A stretch of 52,744 nucleotides of DNA from an uncultured Eubacteriales bacterium (GTDB taxonomy: Bacteria; Bacillota; Clostridia; Oscillospirales; Acutalibacteraceae): assembly GCA_934445015.1 (NCBI GenBank), contig CAKSDJ010000006.1:1-52744 (forward strand). The letters are read 5' to 3'. The notes beneath the pieces were generated by a model, which did no database searches, was not told the origin of the DNA, and was given only the letters and a program-made list of their open reading frames with translations. Of the stretch, positions 26,415 through 35,008 are shown piece by piece. Position 1 is the first letter of the stretch. The number at the start of each line of letters is the position of its first letter. The position numbers and the translations under genes are program-made.

Positions 26415-27014
26415 TTAAAGCGCGGCTTTTATTGCGTTTAAAAGGTCGCCGTATTCATCAAAAGCGGGAAGTTCGGGGTAGTCCTTTTTTATCTGTTCGG
26501 TAGACTTGAATAAAAATCCTGCCTTGCTTGCCTTGATCATACCGAGGTCGTTAAAACTGTCGCCTGCGGCAATCGTGTCAAAACCGCATGACTGCAATGC
26601 CCTTACGGTTGTAAGTTTTGATTTTTCACAGCGCATTTTATAGCCGATTATTTTGCCGTTTTCAGATACTTCCAATGTGTTGCAAAAAATAGTCGGCATA
26701 CCAAGCTTCTTCATTAAAGGTGCAGCGAACTGTTCAAACGTATCGCTTAAAATAATAACCTGTGTAATGCTTCTGAGTTCGTCTAAAAACTCTTTTGCAC
26801 CGTCCATTACATCAATCGTGTCAATAACGTTCTGAATTTCTTTAAGTCCCAGATTATGCTTGTTTAAAATATCTATGCGGTATTTCATAAGTTTATCGTA
26901 ATCGGGCTCATCACGTGTGGTTCTTTTAAGTTCAGGCACGCCGACTGCATTGGCAAACGCGATCCAGATTTCGGGCACTAATACGCCCTCCATATCCAAA
27001 CATACAACATTCAT
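26415..27014 (-). CDS. thrH: ThrH-like HAD phosphatase/phosphotransferase
   Basis: 199 residues from ATG 27014, with aaaggtga upstream; the neighbouring ATG at 27017 is too close to that site. The opening MNVVCLDMEGVLVPEIW is nearly the ThrH signature, with nucleophile Asp7 and Glu9 in place of the second aspartate of common HAD enzymes. VIILSDTFEQF is motif 2 and AAGDSFNDLGM is the C-terminal metal motif. ThrH of Pseudomonas is a phosphoserine phosphatase that can pass phosphate to homoserine. Here it would serve serine or threonine synthesis. Its start is 28 bases downstream of the ParB-like gene. Confidence 0.88.
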   Translation of the reverse strand: MNVVCLDMEGVLVPEIWIAFANAVGVPELKRTTRDEPDYDKLMKYRIDILNKHNLGLKEIQNVIDTIDVMDGAKEFLDELRSITQVIILSDTFEQFAAPLMKKLGMPTIFCNTLEVSENGKIIGYKMRCEKSKLTTVRALQSCGFDTIAAGDSFNDLGMIKASKAGFLFKSTEQIKKDYPELPAFDEYGDLLNAIKAAL

Positions 27015-27042
27015 CATTATCACCTTTTCATTTATGTATTTT

Positions 27043-27504
27043 TTAAAGCAGATATGCCGGCAGATCGTGGTCCACCACGGCAAGCACTTTGAATTTTTCT
27101 TCGCGGATATCATCCGGTTTTTTGTTCTGTTTGGCGGATTTTATCTCTTTGTAAAGCCGATTGACTTCGTTTTTGTTTTCAACTGCGGCAACAACCGCGT
27201 CGATCTGTTTTATATCAAGGGATTTTGCCGCATAATAACGGCGGTATCCGTCAATAAGCCAAACATTGTTTTCGGGCGTAACGGCAACTAAAAGCGGTAA
27301 CAGAACGCCTCTTTTTTCAATGCTTTTTTTAAGAGGTTCAAGATCAGTTTCGGCGTATGAGTCAGCCGTTTTTAAAATTTTAATTTCATCTGTTTTGAAA
27401 CTTTTAATTTGTATACTGTCTTTTTCGAAGTTTTGTGCCGTTGTTTTAGGCGTTGCAGAATTTGCAACTGCTGCACGGGCTATACTGTTTTTACCTATTG
27501 ACAA
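27043..27504 (-). CDS. ParB-like N-terminal domain protein, no helix-turn-helix
   Basis: 153 residues. TTG 27504 is preferred because gaggagg stands nine bases upstream; a TTG at 27513 directly abuts that site. A ParB/Srx-type nuclease-like domain spans about 45-115, with LKKSIEKRGVLLPLLV and the phosphate-binding motif DGYRRYYAA, matching GERRYRAA of ParB. The rest is charged and short; no DNA-binding helix-turn-helix domain follows, so this is not a complete chromosomal ParB. It overlaps the parA-like gene by 14 bases, so the two are translated together. Role unknown; it may bind nucleotide (CTP-type pocket) rather than a parS site. Confidence 0.82.
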   Translation of the reverse strand: MSIGKNSIARAAVANSATPKTTAQNFEKDSIQIKSFKTDEIKILKTADSYAETDLEPLKKSIEKRGVLLPLLVAVTPENNVWLIDGYRRYYAAKSLDIKQIDAVVAAVENKNEVNRLYKEIKSAKQNKKPDDIREEKFKVLAVVDHDLPAYLL

Positions 27505-28282
27505 GTGAAACAACCTCCTCGGTAAGCGCTTTGTATTCTTTTGCGCTGCGTGCGCCTGATTTATACACAGCCACGGGCAATGAGGCGTCCTGCGCCCATT
27601 CTATTGAACTGTCGGTGCGTATGTAATTTTCAAACAGGTGGACATTCTCTGTGCTTTTAAGGGTTTCTATTGTTTGCTTAAAATAGTTTTTGCGTGAATC
27701 AACCTTTGTAACAACTACACCCAAAAGCGAAAGACTGCTGTTTATCTGTTGAACATTGCCTAAAAATTCAAACATATTTGCAAGACCGAAAAGCCCCCAT
27801 GGACTTGCCTCTACCGGTATTATGAGGTAATCGGACGCGCACAGCATATTCATTACCCAACCGCCAAGCGTCGGCGGTGCGTCCATTAAAATAAAATCAT
27901 AAACATTTAAGTCTTTAATATTTTTGAGACATCGGCTTAAAATCAATTCGCGCTGCCATTTTGTAAACAGGTCATATTCAATGTTACTCATAAGCGATGA
28001 CGACAGCACTGCGTCAAGGCCGTCATAACTTGTTTTAACTATGTAACCGTCAATGGGTTTCTGTTCGGTAACAGCCGTATGTATGTTGTTGCCCGTCTGT
28101 GCCGATTTAAGTACCTCTTCTTCGGGGAAAAGCGAAAGAGACAGGTTCATTTGCATATCGCCGTCTATAAGCAGTACACGGTAGCCGAGTTTTGACAGTT
28201 CATAACCCACGTTGCAACATGTCGTGGATTTGCCGCTGCCACCCTTATTGTTTGCAAAGCAAATCGTAACGGTTTTTTTCAA
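27491..28282 (-). CDS. ParA/Soj-family ATPase
   Basis: 263 residues with a TTG start at 28282 and ggatgg about nine bases upstream. The deviant Walker A motif is FANNKGGSGKSTTC (Lys13 and Lys18), followed by VLLIDGDMQMNLSL and DFILMDAPPTLGG, as in ParA/Soj ATPases that position DNA or protein cargo by ATP-dependent binding to the nucleoid. LIIPVEASPWGL is also typical. It is first in an operon with the ParB-like gene and thrH. No replication gene is nearby, so it may be a relic of an integrated element or a cargo-positioning system. Confidence 0.9.
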   Translation of the reverse strand: MKKTVTICFANNKGGSGKSTTCCNVGYELSKLGYRVLLIDGDMQMNLSLSLFPEEEVLKSAQTGNNIHTAVTEQKPIDGYIVKTSYDGLDAVLSSSLMSNIEYDLFTKWQRELILSRCLKNIKDLNVYDFILMDAPPTLGGWVMNMLCASDYLIIPVEASPWGLFGLANMFEFLGNVQQINSSLSLLGVVVTKVDSRKNYFKQTIETLKSTENVHLFENYIRTDSSIEWAQDASLPVAVYKSGARSAKEYKALTEEVVSLVNR

Positions 28283-28295
28283 AACGAAACACCAT

Positions 28296-28324
28296 CCTTT
28301 AAATATATATTATATTTTTAAAGG
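28296..28324. promoter_or_regulatory. Near-perfect 29-base palindrome at the parA promoter
   Basis: The sequence starts ccttta and ends taaagg; 13 of 14 positions pair across the centre. It covers the -10 region of the minus-strand promoter and lies just upstream of the ParA ribosome site, so it is well placed as an operator for self-control. Confidence 0.5.
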
Positions 28325-28335
28325 CTAAAAGTCAA
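28307..28335 (-). promoter_or_regulatory. Promoter of the parA operon
   Basis: On the minus strand TTGACT (28335-28330), 17-base spacer and TAATAT (28312-28307), inside a long AT-rich palindrome. TATAAT two bases upstream is an alternative -10. Confidence 0.55.
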
Positions 28336-28469
28336 CAGTTAAAGAATTTATTTTTACTGTAGAACCTTACAATTTTGAATTTTTTAAGAAAAAAGCGGAA
28401 AGATAAAAAAAGATTGCAGAGTAACCCTTTTTATATTATGCAATTTTAAAATTTTTCGGAGGAATTATT

Positions 28470-29816
28470 ATGTGTAAAAAAGTACTATCAATTGTGATGT
28501 GTCTGGCAATGCTTGTTACTGTGTTGTCACTTACGGGTTGCAAGGAAAGCAAAAGTGCTTCGGTATATTTTTTGAATTTCAAACCCGAATCAGCCGACGC
28601 ATATAAAGAAATCGCAAAAAAATATGAGGAAGAAACCGGTGTTGCGGTAAAAATTTCGACTGCCGCAGCAAACACTTATGAACAGACCCTGAAATCGGAA
28701 ATTGCAAAGTCAAACGCGCCTACAATTTTTCAGCTTAACGGTCCTATAGGTTATCAGTCGTGGAAAGATTACTGCCTTAATATTGAAAGCAGCGAGTTTG
28801 CATCGCACCTCGGTGACAAAAGTCTTGCTATAACCGATGAAAACGGCAACGGCGTTTACGGCGTACCTTATGTTGTAGAGGGATACGGCATTATTTACAA
28901 CAATGCCATAATGAAAAAATATTTTGCCCTGTCAAATCGCGCGGTAGACATAAGCAGCGCAGACGAAATAAAAAGTTTTTCCGTTTTAAGCGATGTTGTT
29001 AAAGATATGACCGCTCACAAATCCGACCTCGATATAGAAGGCGTGTTTGCGTCAACTTCACTGGCTTCCGGTGAGGACTGGCGTTGGCAGACGCATTTGC
29101 TCAACGTTCCGCTCTATTACGAACTGCGTGACAGTGAGGATTATGCCGACCCGACAATAGCGGGATTAAACGCAAAAGAAATCGCTTTCAGATATTCTGA
29201 AAATTACCGAAACCTTTTTGACCTTTATGTAAACAATTCGATATCCGAAAAAGGAATTCTGGGTTCAAAATCCACAAGTGATTCTATGGCTGAGTTTGCA
29301 CTCGGGAAAGTCGCTATGGTGCAGAACGGAAACTGGGCCTGGTCGCAGATATCCGGCGTTAACGGCAATACAGTAAAAGAAGACGACATTAAATTTATGC
29401 CGCTTTATATGGGATTTGACGGTGAGGAAAAACAGGGCCTTTGCATAGGAACCGAAAATTATCTTGCAATAAATAAAAATGCAACAGTCGAACAGCAAAA
29501 ACTTTCGCTTGATTTTCTTAACTGGCTGTTTTCAAGCAAAACGGGCAAAACTTATGTAACGCAAAAACTTGATTTTATAACTCCGTTTGACACATTCAGC
29601 GAAGATGAATTGCCGAATGACCCCCTTGCACGCGAGGTAGTTAAGTATACAAATAACAGCGAGGTTCAGAATATACCATGGATATTCACAGCATTTCCGA
29701 GCGAAACATTTAAAAAAGAAGTTGGGTCCTCACTGCTTCAGTATGTTCAGGGTGATACAAAGTGGGATACTGTTGAGTCAACCGTAAAATCAATGTGGAA
29801 GAGTGAGCGGGATTGA
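28470..29816 (+). CDS. Sugar ABC transporter substrate-binding lipoprotein
   Basis: 448 residues. A signal peptide ends in the lipobox LTGC with Cys24, so the protein is lipid-anchored outside. The mature part is a type-1 solute-binding protein of the carbohydrate uptake-1 family (YKEIAKKYEEETGVAV, YGVPYVVEGYGIIYNN, FALGKVAMVQNGNWAW). It captures a sugar or oligosaccharide for the two permeases encoded next. MalQ at the end of the operon suggests maltodextrin, but the ligand is not proven by sequence. A strong cggagga site precedes ATG 28470. Confidence 0.93.
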   Translation: MCKKVLSIVMCLAMLVTVLSLTGCKESKSASVYFLNFKPESADAYKEIAKKYEEETGVAVKISTAAANTYEQTLKSEIAKSNAPTIFQLNGPIGYQSWKDYCLNIESSEFASHLGDKSLAITDENGNGVYGVPYVVEGYGIIYNNAIMKKYFALSNRAVDISSADEIKSFSVLSDVVKDMTAHKSDLDIEGVFASTSLASGEDWRWQTHLLNVPLYYELRDSEDYADPTIAGLNAKEIAFRYSENYRNLFDLYVNNSISEKGILGSKSTSDSMAEFALGKVAMVQNGNWAWSQISGVNGNTVKEDDIKFMPLYMGFDGEEKQGLCIGTENYLAINKNATVEQQKLSLDFLNWLFSSKTGKTYVTQKLDFITPFDTFSEDELPNDPLAREVVKYTNNSEVQNIPWIFTAFPSETFKKEVGSSLLQYVQGDTKWDTVESTVKSMWKSERD

Positions 29817-30658
29817 GAGTTGCTTCAAAAAAATGGTTTGCCGTTTTTGTGCTACCCACATTTATCGCTTTTTGCATAGCGTTTTTGGTACCGTTCGTTA
29901 TGGGACTCTATCTGTCTTTCTGTGAGTTCAGAACGGTAAGCGATGCAACCTTTGTGGGTTTTCAGAACTATGTAAAGGCATTCAGTGAAAGTAAAGAGTT
30001 TATAAATTCACTCTGGTTTACGGTTAAGTTTGCGCTTGTTACTGTTGTAAGTATAAACGTTATTGCTTTTTTGCTGGCGTTACTGCTCACAAAGGGCATA
30101 AAAGGCACAAACCTGTTCCGCACCGTTTTCTTTATGCCTAACCTTATAGGCGGCATTGTGCTCGGTTATATATGGCAGCTTATAATAAACGGTGTTCTTT
30201 ACAAATACGGGTATTCAATAACGTCAAAAGCCGTTTTCGGGTATTGGGGACTTGTAGTTCTGATGAGTTGGCAAATGATAGGTTATATGATGATAATTTA
30301 TATTGCCGGTATACAAAATATTTCAACAGCCGTGCTTGAAGCGGCGCGTGTAGACGGCGCAGGACCTATACGGACTCTTTTCAATATTACAATACCGTCG
30401 GTTATGCCCTCTATAACAATATGCCTGTTTCTTACAATTACAAACTCGTTTAAACTGTTTGATCAAAATTTAGCACTTACGGCAGGCGCGCCGTCAAAAC
30501 AAACCCAAATGGTTGCGCTTGATATTTACAATACCTTTTACGGCAGGGTAGGCAGTGAGGGCGTGGGTCAGGCAAAGGCGGTCGTTTTCTTTATTCTGGT
30601 TGCGGTAATAGCGTTATTGCAACTTTATATTACCGCAAGCAAAGAGGTAGAAAACTGA
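29813..30658 (+). CDS. Sugar ABC transporter permease, MalF-like
   Basis: 281 residues with a TTG start that overlaps the preceding stop by four bases, so translation is coupled. Six membrane segments are evident, the first being WFAVFVLPTFIAFCIAFLVP. The cytoplasmic EAA loop that contacts the ATPase reads EAARVDGAGPIRTLFNITIP. It belongs to the MalF/UgpA type of inner-membrane permease and pairs with the next gene product. No ATP-binding subunit is encoded nearby. Confidence 0.93.
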   Translation: MRVASKKWFAVFVLPTFIAFCIAFLVPFVMGLYLSFCEFRTVSDATFVGFQNYVKAFSESKEFINSLWFTVKFALVTVVSINVIAFLLALLLTKGIKGTNLFRTVFFMPNLIGGIVLGYIWQLIINGVLYKYGYSITSKAVFGYWGLVVLMSWQMIGYMMIIYIAGIQNISTAVLEAARVDGAGPIRTLFNITIPSVMPSITICLFLTITNSFKLFDQNLALTAGAPSKQTQMVALDIYNTFYGRVGSEGVGQAKAVVFFILVAVIALLQLYITASKEVEN

Positions 30659-31491
30659 TGAAAAGACAAAGAATTTTTAACGATGTAATATTTGTGCTGC
30701 TGCTTTTTTTAAGTCTGGTATTTTTAATACCCGTTATCACGGTTTTGATAAACTCTTTTAAAGATAAGTTTTCTATAAGCCAAACGCCCTTTATACTGCC
30801 CAATAAATCCACCTTTGTCGGATTTGAAAACTATATATCAGGCATCGAGGACACGGGTTTTGTAAGTGCGTTTCTTTGGTCGCTTTTTATCACGGTATTT
30901 TCGGTTCTGGTTATTGTGATTTTTACTTCTATGACCGCTTGGTATATTACGCGTGTCAAAAGCCGAACAAGCCGTGTGCTTTATTATTTGTTTGTATTTT
31001 CAATGATCGTGCCGTTTCAGATGGTTATGTTTACAATGTCAAAAATCGCGAATGTGCTCAGTCTTGATAACCCGTTCGGGCTGATATTTATATATCTCGG
31101 TTTCGGCGCCGGACTCTCGGTATTTATATTTTCGGGATTTGTAAAATCGGTGCCGCTGAGTCTTGAAGAGGCGGCGATTATAGACGGTTGCAACGTGTTA
31201 CAAACGTTTTGGTCGGTCGTGTTTCCTATACTCAAACCCACAGCAATAACCGTTGCAATTCTTAACACAATGTGGGTCTGGAACGATTATCTGCTGCCTT
31301 ATCTTGTAATAGGAAGCGACTATAAAACAATACCGATTGCCGTTCAGTATTTAAAAGGCGGATACGGCTCGGTGGATATGGGGGCTATGATGGCCATGCT
31401 TGTTCTTGCAATAGTGCCGGTAATAGTTTTTTATCTGAGTTGCCAAAAATATATTATAAAGGGAGTGGCGGCAGGTGCCGTTAAGGGATAA
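30658..31491 (+). CDS. Sugar ABC transporter permease, MalG-like
   Basis: 277 residues, ATG overlapping the previous stop in TGATG. Six membrane helices are expected (FVLLLFLSLVFLIPVITVLI first). The EAA loop is EAAIIDGCNVLQTFWSVVFP, the contact site for a shared ATPase. WNDYLLPYLV is common in MalG-type permeases. It forms the channel with the MalF-like subunit. The following malQ gene begins 17 bases before its stop. Confidence 0.93.
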   Translation: MKRQRIFNDVIFVLLLFLSLVFLIPVITVLINSFKDKFSISQTPFILPNKSTFVGFENYISGIEDTGFVSAFLWSLFITVFSVLVIVIFTSMTAWYITRVKSRTSRVLYYLFVFSMIVPFQMVMFTMSKIANVLSLDNPFGLIFIYLGFGAGLSVFIFSGFVKSVPLSLEEAAIIDGCNVLQTFWSVVFPILKPTAITVAILNTMWVWNDYLLPYLVIGSDYKTIPIAVQYLKGGYGSVDMGAMMAMLVLAIVPVIVFYLSCQKYIIKGVAAGAVKG

Positions 31492-32956
31492 AAACCGTAA
31501 AAGGTCAAGCGGCGTGCTGTGCGCAATATCTTCATTGCCGTCTGATTACGGCATAGGCACATTCGGCGAACAGGCATACAAATTTATAGACTTTTTGGCA
31601 GAAGGCAAACAGCGATTTTGGCAGATACTGCCTCTTAACCCGTTGGGCGAGGGTAATTCGCCTTATAAATCTATAAGTTGTTTTGCCGGTGAAATACTTT
31701 ATATAGATATTGATTTTCTAGTCCGTGACGGGCTTTTAAATCAGTCGGATATAGGTGAATACGAATACACCGTAAAAGTTGATTACAATGCGGTAAGACG
31801 TTTCAAAATTCCGCTTATTTCAAAAGCGGCTGAAAACCTTGATTCGGGTAACGGCAAATACAGGCGGTTTTTGCGTGAAAACGGATGGTGGCTTAATGAT
31901 TACGCAATTTTTGCGGCGGCGCTTTCATTTTATAAAACAAAAAAACTGACCGATCTGCCCGACGGCATAAAATACCGTATTCCCGGTGATCTGCAAAACT
32001 TTAAAAACAAACACTGCACTGAGATAAATTTTTATAAAACAGTTCAGTATCTTTTTTACAGTCAGTATTTTGCGCTTAAAGATTACGCAAATAAAAAAGG
32101 TGTTAAAATTATAGGCGATATTCCGTTTTATGTGTCTGCCGACAGTGCCGATGTTTGGGTGAATCCCGATGACTTTAAAGTCGGGCGTGATTTTACGCCG
32201 ACGGCGGTTGCAGGTGTGCCGCCCGACATTTTTTCAGAAAAAGGGCAGTTGTGGGGCAACCCTATATACAATCTGCAAAATATGAAAAAAAACGAATACA
32301 AATGGTGGTGCAGCCGGCTTGCATTCTGCAAGGATTTGTATGATGTTTTAAGGGTGGACCACTTCAGGGCATTTGCAAATTATTACAGTGTTCCGTACGG
32401 CACCGAGAACGCAATAAGCGGAAGCTGGCAAAAAGGATCCGGAGAGGATTTTTGGAATATTGCCGCCGAAAAAATAGGCAGGATAAAAATTATAGCCGAA
32501 GACCTGGGCGGTGAGGACGACCCAGATGTAATATCGCTTTTAAAATACACAGATTTTCCTAATATGAAAATTCTTCAGTTTGGGTTTACCGGCGATATGC
32601 AAAACGCATTTTTGCCGCAGAATTACGGTTACAACTGCGTGTGTTACACCGGCACCCACGATAATAATACTTCGCTCGGATGGTATGAAAATGCGTCAAA
32701 ACGGCAAAAGGCGGTTTTTAACGCGATTATTAAGGATAACGAATATTCGGTGCCGCACCGTATGATACGCGCTTTGTCAAAATCACAATCTATGCTTTGC
32801 ATAATACCCATGCAGGATATTTTGTGTCTTGACGCCGATGCACGTATGAACACTCCGGGAACAAAAAGAGGCAATTGGCAGTGGCAAATGAGTGCAGACG
32901 CAATAAACGGCGACATTGCAAACACCCTTAAAAAACTGACCAAAGAGCGCAACTGA
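31475..32956 (+). CDS. malQ: 4-alpha-glucanotransferase (amylomaltase), GH77
   Basis: 493 residues, typical of MalQ, which transfers alpha-1,4-glucan segments between maltodextrins and releases glucose. The three catalytic acids are Asp295 (LRVDHFRAF), Glu342 (IIAEDLGG) and Asp396 (GTHDNNT). The opening SSGVLCAISSLPSDYGIGTFG is the family start. The GTG start at 31475 overlaps the permease gene by 17 bases; the N-terminus is slightly uncertain. Position in the ABC operon suggests that the imported sugar is a maltodextrin, with glucose passed to the glucokinase encoded at 12093. Confidence 0.96.
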   Translation: MPLRDKNRKRSSGVLCAISSLPSDYGIGTFGEQAYKFIDFLAEGKQRFWQILPLNPLGEGNSPYKSISCFAGEILYIDIDFLVRDGLLNQSDIGEYEYTVKVDYNAVRRFKIPLISKAAENLDSGNGKYRRFLRENGWWLNDYAIFAAALSFYKTKKLTDLPDGIKYRIPGDLQNFKNKHCTEINFYKTVQYLFYSQYFALKDYANKKGVKIIGDIPFYVSADSADVWVNPDDFKVGRDFTPTAVAGVPPDIFSEKGQLWGNPIYNLQNMKKNEYKWWCSRLAFCKDLYDVLRVDHFRAFANYYSVPYGTENAISGSWQKGSGEDFWNIAAEKIGRIKIIAEDLGGEDDPDVISLLKYTDFPNMKILQFGFTGDMQNAFLPQNYGYNCVCYTGTHDNNTSLGWYENASKRQKAVFNAIIKDNEYSVPHRMIRALSKSQSMLCIIPMQDILCLDADARMNTPGTKRGNWQWQMSADAINGDIANTLKKLTKERN

Positions 32957-33006
32957 AAAAATCTCTTTATTGCAGCAAGGCATTGCAATAAAGAGATTTT
33001 TGTATA
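32957..33006 (+). terminator. Intrinsic terminator after malQ
   Basis: Perfect 18 bp stem (32957-32974 with 32984-33001) around a 9-base loop; the right arm ends gagattttt. It marks the end of the sugar ABC operon. Confidence 0.9.
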
Positions 33007-33019
33007 TTAAACATTTTTA

Positions 33020-33047
33020 TTGAATTTGCGGTGTAATCTGTTATAAT
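33020..33047 (+). promoter_or_regulatory. Promoter of the fucosidase gene
   Basis: TTGAAT (33020-33025), 16-base spacer, TATAAT (33042-33047), with TGT before the -10. An ATG directly after the -10 at 33048 cannot be the start. Confidence 0.75.
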
Positions 33048-33080
33048 ATGCTTAACAAATATGAAATCGAGGCAATTTTT

Positions 33081-34352
33081 ATGAACAGTTATAAAAAGCA
33101 GATAGATTTTCTTGATTGGGAATACGGTATGTTTTTTCATTTCGGTATCCGCACCTTTTATCTCGGACACAGAGATTGGGACGGACAGGATATGGAACCC
33201 GATAAGTTCAACCCCACGGAATTGGATTGCGAACAATGGATAAGCACCGCAAAAGCCGCCGGCGCTACATACGCAATACTTACCACAAAGCATCACGACG
33301 GTTTTGCGCTGTGGCCTTCAAAATATTCCAATTACAGCGTGGCAAATACCCCGTGGAAAGACGGCAAGGGCGATGTTGTACGTGAATTTGTAAATGCCTG
33401 CCGCAAATACGGTTTGAAGGTGGGGCTTTATTATTCGCCTGCACAGTGGGGCAAATATTCAATATCGTTTAAAGACGATAAAAACTATGACGATTATTTC
33501 ATAAATCAGATAGGCGAGCTGCTTACAGGCTACGGCAAAATCGATTATCTGTGGTTTGACGGTTGCGGCAGCGAGGGTCACGAGTACGATAAAAAACGCA
33601 TTGTAAAGGCAATAGGCGAAATGCAGCCCGATATACTTACATTCTGCGACCCCGAGTGGACTCCCGGTGTGCGTTGGATAGGCAATGAAGACGGATACGC
33701 TTCGCTTAACAATCCGCTTGTGGTATCTTCAACTGATTTTTCTGAACTTGCAACCGAAGAGCAAAAACTGTCGCAGGCAACATTTTTGCCGGCAGAATGC
33801 GACTGCAAACTGCGTGACACATGGTTTTGCGACCGCAATGAAGATACAATAAAAAGTGTTGAAGAACTGTTCGGTATGTATGAGATGTCGGTAGGACACG
33901 GCTCGAATTTTCTGATAAACATAGGCCCTGACAGCAGGGGCCTTTTGGCGGAAGAGGATGTTAACCGCATATCGGAACTTGGCAAGCGCATAAAAGACAG
34001 TTACACCAAACCTGCCGATTTTGCAGAACCGGTAAAGAACGGCGACACATACACTTTGGTTCACAACAAAGCAAACGATCCCGATTGGAAAATACCTGCG
34101 GAGGAAAATCTTTCAAACTGCATTGTTATAAAAGAGGATCTGACAAACGGTCAGTCTGTTGAATCGTTCAGTATATACGGCTATCTGCCGGCATATAAAC
34201 ACAAAAAAATACTTCTTTTTGAAGGTAAAACAATAGGGCATAAGGTGATCTGCAAATTCAGTCCGCTGCGTTGTTCTAAGTATGAAATTGCGGTAACGGG
34301 TCACAGCGGCGATTACAAAATTAAAGATATAAAAGCATTTTATGTAAAATAA
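33081..34352 (+). CDS. GH29 alpha-L-fucosidase, cytoplasmic
   Basis: 423 residues from ATG 33081, with gagg eight bases upstream. The GH29 barrel is clear: DWEYGMFFHFGIRTF, AILTTKHHDGFALWPS, VGLYYSPAQWG and YLWFDGCGSEG, in which Asp160 is the expected nucleophile. LINIGPDSRGLL marks the barrel end. There is no signal peptide, so it should release fucose from imported fucosylated oligosaccharides. Fucose could supply the 1,2-propanediol route of the microcompartment at the window start. Some GH29-like proteins act on other deoxy sugars, so substrate is likely but not certain. Confidence 0.92.
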   Translation: MNSYKKQIDFLDWEYGMFFHFGIRTFYLGHRDWDGQDMEPDKFNPTELDCEQWISTAKAAGATYAILTTKHHDGFALWPSKYSNYSVANTPWKDGKGDVVREFVNACRKYGLKVGLYYSPAQWGKYSISFKDDKNYDDYFINQIGELLTGYGKIDYLWFDGCGSEGHEYDKKRIVKAIGEMQPDILTFCDPEWTPGVRWIGNEDGYASLNNPLVVSSTDFSELATEEQKLSQATFLPAECDCKLRDTWFCDRNEDTIKSVEELFGMYEMSVGHGSNFLINIGPDSRGLLAEEDVNRISELGKRIKDSYTKPADFAEPVKNGDTYTLVHNKANDPDWKIPAEENLSNCIVIKEDLTNGQSVESFSIYGYLPAYKHKKILLFEGKTIGHKVICKFSPLRCSKYEIAVTGHSGDYKIKDIKAFYVK

Positions 34353-34419
34353 GACCTGTTTAACAATTATGTCAAATTCAGGCAGTAACAATCTTCAAGA
34401 AAGTTATAAGGTAACTGTT

Positions 34420-34845
34420 ATGACACAGAAAAAGAAAGAAATTTTACGAACTGTAAAGTTTGTAATGTTTTCGGCAAGCGCCGGCATAATACAGTTGTTG
34501 AGTTTTACATTGCTTGACGAACTGTTACATTTAAAATACTGGATTTGTTATCTTACGGCGCTTGTACTTTCGGTAGTGTGGAACTTTACATTTAACCGCA
34601 AGTTTACCTTTAAATCGTCAAACAATATACCGGTAGCGATGCTTAAAACATTTGCATACTATGCGGTGTTTACACCGCTTTCGGTTTGGTGGACAGCGTA
34701 TCTTACGGGCGACCGCGCAAGGCTTAACGAATATCTTGTTCTGGCTTTGACTATGCTTATCAATTTTACTACCGAATATCTGTATCAGCGCTTCTTTGTA
34801 TTCGGAAAAAGCATTGATACCGCAAAAGGCGAAAATATGCCGTAA
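34420..34845 (+). CDS. GtrA-like membrane protein
   Basis: 141 residues from ATG 34420, behind aaggtaa; an earlier in-frame ATG at 34369 has no ribosome site. Four membrane helices are visible (VKFVMFSASAGIIQLLSFTL first, then about 45-62, 75-95 and 108-125). WNFTFNRKFTFKS between helices two and three is the GtrA-family signature. GtrA proteins are thought to help flip polyprenyl-linked sugars for wall polysaccharide modification. It follows the fucosidase by 67 bases. No glycosyltransferase is adjacent. Confidence 0.88.
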   Translation: MTQKKKEILRTVKFVMFSASAGIIQLLSFTLLDELLHLKYWICYLTALVLSVVWNFTFNRKFTFKSSNNIPVAMLKTFAYYAVFTPLSVWWTAYLTGDRARLNEYLVLALTMLINFTTEYLYQRFFVFGKSIDTAKGENMP

Positions 34846-34948
34846 AAACGTTTGCCGTTTTATCTGCATTTTTGTTTTAACAAGATATAAATTATTTTAA
34901 AAAACTGTTAATTTTGCTGCTGCAAAGTTGACAGTTTTGTTATTTTTG

Positions 34949-34977
34949 TTGCGGCACAAGTAAAAATATGGTACAAT
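34949..34977 (+). promoter_or_regulatory. Promoter of citrate synthase gene
   Basis: TTGCGG (34949-34954), 17-base spacer, TACAAT (34972-34977) with TGG before it (extended -10). ATG 35009 follows agaaagg. Confidence 0.65.
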
Positions 34978-35008
34978 ATACTTAAAGAATTACAGAAAGG
35001 CAGTAAAA

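Noticed and set aside
27043..28324. Chromosomal origin or plasmid replicon around parAB
   Set aside because: There is no dnaA, gidB/rsmG, rep gene or parS-like cluster, and the ParB-like protein lacks a DNA-binding domain.
33048..33080. Earlier ATG for the fucosidase
   Set aside because: It directly follows the -10 box and would lie upstream of the transcription start.
34843..34865. Terminator after the GtrA-like gene
   Set aside because: Only a 6 bp stem (aaaacg/cgtttt) with a short tail; too weak to call.
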